Assembly: GCA_023382455.1 (NCBI GenBank)
Contig: JAHDVX010000004.1
Span: 111,768 to 175,767 of the forward strand
Direction: 5' to 3'
Length of the DNA: 64,000 bases
DNA from: Flavobacteriales bacterium
GTDB lineage: Bacteria > Bacteroidota > Bacteroidia > Flavobacteriales_F > PHOS-HE28
Shown one piece after another: positions 58,718 through 64,000 of this stretch (its first letter is position 1; each line of letters starts with the position of its first letter). Made by a program: the position numbers and the translations under genes. The notes beneath the pieces are model-generated. The model was not told the origin of the DNA. It saw only the letters and a list, made by a program, of their open reading frames with translations, and searched no databases.

Positions 58718-59670
58718 CCATGAGCCTTGACAACGCCTTGATGCGATCGGAACTGGAGCTTCCGGGCATTGCGGAAGTGTACCACGGAAAAGTGCGCGAC
58801 GTGTACCACTTGAAGGACGGGCGCACCATCCTGGTGGCCACGGACCGCATCAGTGCCTTCGATGTGGTGCTGCCGCGCGGCATCCCGCACAAGGGCCAGG
58901 TGCTCAGCCAGCTCAGTTGGTACATGCTCCAGGCCACCTCGCACATCGCGCCCAACTGGGCCGTGGCCTCACCGGACCCCAACGTGGTGGTGGGGCGCCG
59001 GTGCGAAACGGTGAAGGTGGAGATGGTTGTGCGGGGCTACCTCGCAGGCCACGCCTGGCGCACCTACAAGGAAGGCGGGCGCATGCTTTGCGGCGCCAGC
59101 ATGCCGGACGGAATGAAGGAGAACGACGCCTTCATGACCCCGTTGATCACGCCCAGCACCAAGGCCGACGAGGGTCACGACGAGGACATCACGCCACGGG
59201 AGATCCTGGAGCGCGGCCTGTGCACACTCAAGGAATGGGAGACCATGTGCCGCTATGCCCTGGGTCTTTTTGCCGAAGGGAGCCGGATCGCACGGGAACG
59301 TGGATTGATCCTGGTGGACACCAAGTATGAGTTCGGGCGCACCGCCGACGGCCAGATCCTGCTGATCGACGAGGTTCACACCCCGGACAGCTCGCGCTAC
59401 TTCCACCTCGAAGGCTACGCCGAGCGCCAGGTGAAAGGCGAGCGCCAAAAGCAGCTGAGCAAGGAGTTCGTGCGCGAATGGTTGATCGCGCACGACTTCA
59501 TGGGCAAGGAAGGCCAGCAGGTGCCCACCATGGATGATGCCTTCGTGGGAAGTGTGACCGACCGGTACGTTGAACTGTTCGAGAAGGTCACCGGCGAGCG
59601 CTTCGTACCGGCCGACACGACGGACATCAACGGGCGTATCCAAGAGGCACTTGCGGCATGGCTGCGCTAG
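58714..59670 (+). CDS. purC: Phosphoribosylaminoimidazole-succinocarboxamide synthase (SAICAR synthetase)
   Basis: A 318-residue enzyme of purine synthesis that joins CAIR and aspartate using ATP. Motifs: VYHGKVRDVYHL, LVATDRISAFDVVLP, EMVVRGYLAGHAWRTY, TPSTKADEGHDEDI, and ILLIDEVHTPDSSRYF. The length corresponds to the longer, eukaryote-like PurC form found in this phylum. The ATG at 58714 overlaps the phoH stop by 4 bp; a second ATG at 58720 is possible. The phoH-purC order is frequent in Bacteroidota. Confidence 0.95.
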   Translation: MTMSLDNALMRSELELPGIAEVYHGKVRDVYHLKDGRTILVATDRISAFDVVLPRGIPHKGQVLSQLSWYMLQATSHIAPNWAVASPDPNVVVGRRCETVKVEMVVRGYLAGHAWRTYKEGGRMLCGASMPDGMKENDAFMTPLITPSTKADEGHDEDITPREILERGLCTLKEWETMCRYALGLFAEGSRIARERGLILVDTKYEFGRTADGQILLIDEVHTPDSSRYFHLEGYAERQVKGERQKQLSKEFVREWLIAHDFMGKEGQQVPTMDDAFVGSVTDRYVELFEKVTGERFVPADTTDINGRIQEALAAWLR

Positions 59671-59740
59671 GAGCCACCGGCCCCGGCGATCGATCGGCGC
59701 TTCCGGTAGGGAAGGGTCCGGAACTGCGAACGGCCCTTGG

Positions 59741-60286
59741 TCAAGCCTCGGGGTCGCCTGCAGCGCCCGAACGTCCCGACAATACCTGCTGCAGGTCTTT
59801 CAACAACGTGTGCTTGTAGGCATCCTGCTCCCGGAGGAGGGCTTGGCCCAACTGCTGCAAAGCCATTTTGACGGTCTGTTCCGGCAAGGCGTCCAGATTC
59901 TCGATCACCGTGAGCACCTCGAAGGCTTCCTCGGCATCGCCTTCCACGGCGATCTGCACCAGGCGCACCGTGTAGGGTGAAGCGTCGAGGCCCGCATTCC
60001 AGAAGGCCGCGATGGCGGTTTTCCGCACATCCAGCAGCTCGGGGATGTCCAGTGCGCGCGCCAATTCCGCAGCGGCATCCTTCGCCTTCACTTGGAACAG
60101 CAGGCCTTGGATGCGCCGCTGCCGGGCAGGCTCGCCCGTGGCCGCCAAGGCGTGCAGCAGTGGCAGGATGGCCGTGGCGTCCCCCTTGTCCTGGATGGTG
60201 GCCAAGGCCTCCATGGCCTTGGCATCGTCCTCATGCAACAAGGCTGCGAATGCCTTGTCCACCGCGGTGGTCTTCTTCTCGCCCAT
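59741..60286 (-). CDS. Small HEAT-repeat-like alpha-helical protein
   Basis: A 181-residue soluble protein starting MGEKKTTAVDKAFAALLHED. It is made of helical pairs resembling HEAT or PBS-lyase repeats: AKAMEALATIQDKGDATAILPLLHALAATG, then ALDIPELLDVRKTAIAAFWNAGLDASPY, in consecutive pieces. The end, RSGAAGDPEA, is disordered. It has no signal peptide or enzymatic motif, so protein interaction is the likely role. The start at 60286 follows TACCTTTG by 34 bp; the frame extends upstream without plausible sequence. Confidence 0.72.
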   Translation of the reverse strand: MGEKKTTAVDKAFAALLHEDDAKAMEALATIQDKGDATAILPLLHALAATGEPARQRRIQGLLFQVKAKDAAAELARALDIPELLDVRKTAIAAFWNAGLDASPYTVRLVQIAVEGDAEEAFEVLTVIENLDALPEQTVKMALQQLGQALLREQDAYKHTLLKDLQQVLSGRSGAAGDPEA

Positions 60287-60320
60287 GCTGGTCCGCCGCG
60301 GAACGTACCGCAGCGTCCGG

Positions 60321-60328
60321 CAAAGGTA
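60321..60328 (-). promoter_or_regulatory. -7 element TACCTTTG of the HEAT-like gene
   Basis: A full TAnnTTTG match on the minus strand, 34 bases before the ATG at 60286. Confidence 0.5.
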
Positions 60329-60388
60329 GATGCAGCGCCGCCCACGGCACCCCGCTCGGAAATGTTCCACCGCCACACCCGGAGCAGC

Positions 60389-60396
60389 GAACTTTG
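60389..60396 (+). promoter_or_regulatory. Variant -7 element GAACTTTG before the alcohol dehydrogenase
   Basis: It ends 4 bases before the ATG at 60401, so the transcript would be leaderless. The same 8-mer lies at 4364 and 36134 on the minus strand. Confidence 0.4.
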
Positions 60397-60400
60397 CACC

Positions 60401-61453
60401 ATGTTTCAAGCAAAGGCCTATTCGGCGGCAAGCGCCGACACCCCGTTGGCGCCGGTGTTCATCGAGCGCCGCGAACCCGGGGAAAAGGATGTGGTGATCG
60501 ACATCGCGTACTGCGGCGTTTGCCATAGCGACCTGCATGCTGTACGCAACGACTGGGGGCGGACCCGCTACCCGATCGTGCCCGGGCATGAGATCGTGGG
60601 CACCGTTGCCGCCGTGGGGAGCGGCGTGACTGCCTGGCGGGTGGGGCAGACCGTCGGTGTAGGCTGCATGGTGAACAGCTGCGGGCATTGCGGGGCTTGC
60701 CAGGACCACGAGGAGCAATTCTGCGAGCGCGGCATGACGGCCACGTACAACTCCATCGACAAGTACGGCGACCGTACCGTGACCAAGGGCGGCTATTCCA
60801 CGCGGATCACCGTGAACGAGCGGTTCGTGCTGGGCATCCCTGCGGGCATGCCGCTGGACCGCACCGCGCCGTTGCTGTGTGCGGGCATCACCACGTATTC
60901 ACCGTTGAAGCGCTTCAGCGCCGGGCCCGGCATGCGGGTGGGCGTGGTGGGCTTGGGCGGGCTGGGCCACGTGGCCGTGAAGATCGCCAAGGCCATGGGC
61001 GCCCAGGTCACCGTGATCAGTCATTCGGAGGGCAAGCGAGTAGATGCGGAACGGCTGGGCGCCGATGATTTCCTGGCCACTTCCACGCCCGGCATGTTCC
61101 GGGAGCGCGCCAATTCCTTCCACCTGCTCCTGGACACGGTATCGGCGCAGCATGACTACAACGAATACCTCGGCCTGTTGGATCGCGGGGGAACCATGGT
61201 GCTGGTCGGGATGCCGGAGCCGTCACCTGTGCGTGCAAGCACGCTTATCGACCGTAGGCGGCAATTGGCGGGTTCGCTGATCGGGGGCATCGCTGAGACG
61301 CAGGAGATGCTGGATTTTTGCGCCCGTCACAGCGTGCTGTGCGACATCGAGCTGATCCCCATCGACCAGATCAACCTGGCCTATGAACGCATGCTGAAGA
61401 GCGACGTGCGTTACCGCTTCGTGATCGACATGCAATCCCTCCGGAATTCGTGA
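60401..61453 (+). CDS. Zinc-dependent NAD(P) alcohol dehydrogenase (YahK/cinnamyl-alcohol type)
   Basis: A 350-residue medium-chain dehydrogenase/reductase. Catalytic zinc ligands are Cys38 (CGVCHSD), His63 (PGHE) and Cys160 (LLCAGITTY). Structural zinc cysteines are 94, 97, 100 and 108 (SCGHCGACQDHEEQFC). The Rossmann motif is GLGGLGH (184-190). This subgroup reduces a range of aldehydes, usually with NADPH. The start at 60401 is the family N-terminus (MFQAKAYSAAS) and has almost no leader. It is divergent from the HEAT-like gene and convergent with the methyltransferase gene. Confidence 0.92.
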   Translation: MFQAKAYSAASADTPLAPVFIERREPGEKDVVIDIAYCGVCHSDLHAVRNDWGRTRYPIVPGHEIVGTVAAVGSGVTAWRVGQTVGVGCMVNSCGHCGACQDHEEQFCERGMTATYNSIDKYGDRTVTKGGYSTRITVNERFVLGIPAGMPLDRTAPLLCAGITTYSPLKRFSAGPGMRVGVVGLGGLGHVAVKIAKAMGAQVTVISHSEGKRVDAERLGADDFLATSTPGMFRERANSFHLLLDTVSAQHDYNEYLGLLDRGGTMVLVGMPEPSPVRASTLIDRRRQLAGSLIGGIAETQEMLDFCARHSVLCDIELIPIDQINLAYERMLKSDVRYRFVIDMQSLRNS

Positions 61454-61460
61454 TCCGGGC

Positions 61461-62048
61461 TTACTCCTTCACTGCCCGCAACCACAGCTCGCGGCCAGTG
61501 CGCGGCTTTATGGAATTGTAGCAAGGCTCCAGTGAGAATTGCTTGAATACCGGGCGGAACAGCCGCTCGTATTCGTCCTTGCTGCCTCCGAAGGGCGGGT
61601 GATCCGTGAACAACGGATCGTCGAACAGCACACCGACCAGCTTGCCGCCGGGATGGAGCAGGTCATGGGTATGTTGCACGTAGCGTGTGCGCAGCACCGG
61701 ATCCAAGGCACAGAAAAAGGTCTGTTCGATGATCCGGTCATAGCGTCCGGCGTGGGTGAAGAAATCCGCCACATGGAGGTGATCCCTGGGGAAATCCGGG
61801 CATCGGTCCAACAGGTCAGCGAACGGGGCACCGGTGAGGTCCACCACATGCACGCCGCGAAAACCCTGGCGATGCAAGTACTCCGCCTCGTAGGAGCGCC
61901 CCCCGCCGGGCACCAGGATCTCCAAGGCCTTGTCGGTCAGCTGGTCGAAATAGGCCTTGAGTGGGTCACTGACATGGCCGATGTCCCAGCCGGTTTCGCC
62001 ACTGCCGTAGCGGTCCTCCCAAAATGTTCTATCCAGGTCCATGGTCAT
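61461..62048 (-). CDS. TPMT-family SAM-dependent methyltransferase
   Basis: A 195-residue class I methyltransferase resembling thiopurine S-methyltransferase relatives. WEDRYGSGETGWDIG lies near the N-terminus, followed by the SAM loop ILVPGGGRSYEAEYLHRQGF, VHVVDL (acidic end of beta 2), YDRIIEQTFFCALDP, and LLHPGGKLVGVLF. The family methylates thiols or halides; the substrate here is unknown. The ATG at 62048 (MTMDLDRTF) lies 4 bp after the stop of the universal stress protein gene, so the two form an operon; the second ATG at 62042 is also possible. Confidence 0.88.
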   Translation of the reverse strand: MTMDLDRTFWEDRYGSGETGWDIGHVSDPLKAYFDQLTDKALEILVPGGGRSYEAEYLHRQGFRGVHVVDLTGAPFADLLDRCPDFPRDHLHVADFFTHAGRYDRIIEQTFFCALDPVLRTRYVQHTHDLLHPGGKLVGVLFDDPLFTDHPPFGGSKDEYERLFRPVFKQFSLEPCYNSIKPRTGRELWLRAVKE

Positions 62049-62052
62049 TGGG

Positions 62053-62844
62053 TCAAGCGGCGCAAAGCACGGGAATACCCTTGGGGTTCGTAAGCAGACG
62101 CTCCTTCTCCGCATCGGCGATGTAGCGGTACTCCTCGGATGCCACGGACATGATGGCGATGCACCCGGCGTTCACGCGTTCGGCGTAGGCGATGGTGGCG
62201 CCGGAGAACCCCACCGAGAACGCATGGCTCGGCTCCTCCGCGTTGATGAAGGGGACCTGCTTCTGGCGGAGGAAGGATTCCATCCGGTCCTTGTTCCGCA
62301 AAAGGGCTTCACTGGGTTCTTCGCCGGGCCTGATCAACCGATAGATGTGCACGGTACTTCCGAATGGTTTGGCCAGCAGCGTGACGGCTTCCAGCAAGTG
62401 GTCGATGTCCGTGTGCGCGGCCACGGGCATGACGATGGTGCCGAAGTGGTTCGGCAAGGGGCTATGCCCCTGGACGACCAAGCTGGGCACCTTCACCTTG
62501 CGCACGAGCTTCAACATGTCCGAACCGAAAAGGGATTGCTTCAAGCCATGCGGCCCATGTGTGGCACAGACCATCAGGGCATGGCCGTTACCGCTTTCCT
62601 CGGCGATCCCATGCATGAAGTCGATCGGGCGGAACTGCGCTTCCACGGGTACCATGGTCACCAATCTTCTTTGCTCTTCCATGGTGGCATGTACCCGCTC
62701 GTGCCCGTCACCGCGCGTCTCTTGTTTTTCCATTGCGTGGAAAAGGGTTACGGAGGTCAGGAACCGATGGGCCACCAGTTCGGCGTAAGCGATTGCACAC
62801 GCCGAGATCTCGCTGAAATCAATGGGGCAAAGGATATTGGCCAT
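62053..62844 (-). CDS. Tandem universal stress protein (UspA domains)
   Basis: A 263-residue protein with two Usp folds. The first is the clearer: MANILCPIDFSEISACAIAYAELVAHR, then LMVCATHGPHGLKQSLFGSDMLKLVRKVKVPSLVV, resembling the G-x2-G-x9-G-S/T ATP loop but degenerate. The second half (GTIVMPVAAHTDIDHLLEAVTLLAKPFGSTVHIYRL and CIAIMSVASEEYRYIADAEKERLLTNPKGIPVL) lacks a clear ATP loop. It is upstream of the methyltransferase gene by 4 bp. A role in stress response is by family. Confidence 0.85.
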   Translation of the reverse strand: MANILCPIDFSEISACAIAYAELVAHRFLTSVTLFHAMEKQETRGDGHERVHATMEEQRRLVTMVPVEAQFRPIDFMHGIAEESGNGHALMVCATHGPHGLKQSLFGSDMLKLVRKVKVPSLVVQGHSPLPNHFGTIVMPVAAHTDIDHLLEAVTLLAKPFGSTVHIYRLIRPGEEPSEALLRNKDRMESFLRQKQVPFINAEEPSHAFSVGFSGATIAYAERVNAGCIAIMSVASEEYRYIADAEKERLLTNPKGIPVLCAA

Positions 62845-62929
62845 GGGGCGGGTCGGGGTTGAGGGGGGATGCTAATGTAGCGCCCGGAAAATGGGCTGGC
62901 CGTACGGTAAGTACCGTGTTGATCCCGGG

Positions 62930-62976
62930 ATATAAAAGGACATCCGCCGGGAACCACGAAGGCCCCGGCGGATGTC
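62930..62976 (-). terminator. Intrinsic terminator of the C-terminal T9SS gene
   Basis: GACATCCGCCGGG (62939-62951) and CCCGGCGGATGTC (62964-62976) form a 13-bp stem with a 12-base loop. On the minus strand it is followed by CTTTTATATC. It lies 20 bp after the stop at 62997. Confidence 0.75.
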
Positions 62977-62996
62977 TTGAACCGCGGTCGGTAAGG

Positions 62997-64000
62997 TCAG
63001 CGCAGAATCAGCCGCTGGAAGGAGCGGCCCTCCGGCCGGATCACCGCGAGCAGGTAGGTGCCGGGTACGGCGTGCGTGGACAAGGGGAGCAGCAGCCCCA
63101 CGCCGGCATGCAGCATCACCGTTTCACGGTACACGGTCCGCCCGGTCATATCGATCAACTCCACCTCGGCCGCGCCCAGCGACCGCTCCGGCATCAAGGT
63201 GATGGTGCCCGAGCCGGGGTTGGGGAAGATGCTCCAATCGTCCTGTCCAGCCTCCTGGGCGATGCCTGTACCGATGCACTGCACCGCCGTTACTGCTATG
63301 GAATAGGCACCGCCGCCTTGGCCGAAGCCCACATTGGGCACAGGCAGGTAGTAGGTCCCTGCGGGCAGCGTGTTGAAGCGGAAGGTCCAGTTGCCGTTGA
63401 CGCAGGTGGTGGTGTCCGATGTTTCCGGGCTGATCAGCGTGTCGGCCGGGCAGTTGCGGGTAAGCAGCTTCCACACGTTGCTCCAGCCGCTGTCCGTGGC
63501 GCAGTAGCTCACGGTCACATCGGCGCAATCCATGGTGGTGAAGGCGTGCCACGTGTTGGGGAAGGGGTACTGGTCAAGCAAGGTGCCGGGCTCCGAGTCT
63601 CCCGCGAAGGTGGCGTTGGTGTTGTCACCGGTGAAGGTGAGCGTGCCGCCTACGGACAGGTTTTCCGGGGTGACATTCGAGCACAGGTCGTTGGCGGGCG
63701 GCAGGTTGCCGCAGACAGCAGCGGAAACCTCAATGGTATAGGCACCGCCACCTTGGCCGAAGCCCACATTGGGCACGGGCAGGTAGTAGGTACCGGCGGG
63801 CAGCGTGTTGAAGCGGAAGGTCCAGTTGCCGTTGGCGCAGGTGGTGGTCTCCATCACGGACGGATTGATCAGCGTGTCGGCCGGGCATTGGCGGGTAAGC
63901 AGCTTCCATACGTTGCTCCAGCCGCTGTCCGTGGCGCAGTAGCTAACGGTCACATCGGCGCAATCCATGGTGGTGAAGGCGTGCCACGTGTTGGGGAAGG
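62997..64000 (-). CDS. Secreted repeat protein with T9SS type A sorting domain, 5' end outside window
   Basis: At least 334 residues; the frame is open to the window edge, continuing upstream of the ATG at 63968 with the residues expected from the repeat (FPNTWHAFTT). Two copies of a 145-residue unit are visible. Each has MDCADVTVSYCATDSGWSNVW, CPADTLI, NGNWTFRFNTLPAGTYYLPV and PNVGFGQGGGAY; between them lies PANDLCSNVTPENLSVG, resembling the pre-peptidase/PPC-like beta domain of other Bacteroidota secreted proteins. The C-terminus (WSIFPNPGSGTITLMPE ... GTYLLAVIRPEGRSFQRLILR) is a T9SS sorting signal. The function is unknown. A strong terminator follows. Confidence 0.82.
   Translation of the reverse strand, partial: FPNTWHAFTTMDCADVTVSYCATDSGWSNVWKLLTRQCPADTLINPSVMETTTCANGNWTFRFNTLPAGTYYLPVPNVGFGQGGGAYTIEVSAAVCGNLPPANDLCSNVTPENLSVGGTLTFTGDNTNATFAGDSEPGTLLDQYPFPNTWHAFTTMDCADVTVSYCATDSGWSNVWKLLTRNCPADTLISPETSDTTTCVNGNWTFRFNTLPAGTYYLPVPNVGFGQGGGAYSIAVTAVQCIGTGIAQEAGQDDWSIFPNPGSGTITLMPERSLGAAEVELIDMTGRTVYRETVMLHAGVGLLLPLSTHAVPGTYLLAVIRPEGRSFQRLILR
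63271..64000 (-). repeat. 435-bp tandem coding repeat, nearly two units in window
   Basis: The word around CAATCCATGGTGGTGAAGG occurs at 63526 and 63961, and the AAGCCCACATTGGGCAC word at 63325 and 63760, both 435 bp apart. The two copies are almost identical over long stretches at the DNA level, which implies recent duplication or gene conversion. Confidence 0.85.

Overview
The window is GC-rich chromosomal DNA from a member of the Bacteroidota, most likely a high-GC lineage of Flavobacteriales or a close relative. The evidence is the gene families and their order. GldF and GldG sit beside DUF4340 and dnaN. The run BamD, omega-like subunit, CoaBC, DUF4835, RecN and FabI is typical of the phylum, as is DUF5683 with dapB and two signal peptidases. 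Several secreted proteins end in a type IX secretion (T9SS, type A) sorting domain. Promoter-like TAnnTTTG words (the Bacteroidetes -7 element) lie just upstream of many starts. Genes are tightly packed, with many ATGA or TGATG overlaps. I saw no rRNA, tRNA, CRISPR array or prophage.

Layout. 1-6.4 kb: fused 2-oxoacid dehydrogenase E1 (its start lies just outside the window), a laminin-B-like T9SS cargo, an alpha/beta hydrolase, DUF488, a small secreted protein, a zinc-ribbon protein, a SUI1-like factor and OsmC. 6.5-10.9 kb: a probable kdnA/kdnB pair (8-amino-Kdo synthesis) separated by a REP-like palindrome cluster, a REP-associated tyrosine transposase and a DoxX membrane protein. 10.9-14.8 kb (minus): serC, serA, DUF1015, yggS. 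15.0-20.9 kb (plus): bamD, omega, coaBC, DUF4835, recN, fabI. 21.0-26.5 kb: a TPR/Ig-like protein ending in a caspase-like domain without its cysteine, a 183-bp MITE-like palindrome, and a large beta-propeller adenylyl cyclase. 26.7-32.6 kb (minus): T9SS cargo, Nudix CoA pyrophosphatase, TPR lipoprotein, two signal peptidases I, dapB, DUF5683. 32.8-40.8 kb: comEC, Rieske protein, MBL hydrolase, rpsA, acyltransferase, thioredoxin-fold-like protein, two cyclophilins. 40.8-48.5 kb: DEAD-box helicase, a TPR protein with a degenerate histidine-kinase-like end, and a 1453-residue T9SS protein built of 204-residue repeats. 49-54.2 kb (minus): META-domain lipoprotein, then gldF, gldG, DUF4340 and dnaN in that transcriptional order. 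54.3-64 kb: orphan ATP-grasp enzyme, TPR/monooxygenase/SAM hydrolase operon, phoH-purC, HEAT-like protein, zinc alcohol dehydrogenase, TPMT-like methyltransferase, tandem universal stress protein, and a repeat-containing T9SS cargo that runs off the end.

Most of the window is housekeeping: serine, lysine, purine, CoA and fatty-acid synthesis, replication, translation, and envelope assembly and export. The accessory signals are the REP/transposase island, the MITE-like element, the caspase-like and cyclase genes that flank it, the degenerate sensor at 42-44 kb, and the repeat-rich T9SS cargos. Start codons were chosen by signal peptides, family N-termini and promoter position. Several differ from the longest open frame, and four genes appear to use TTG or GTG.
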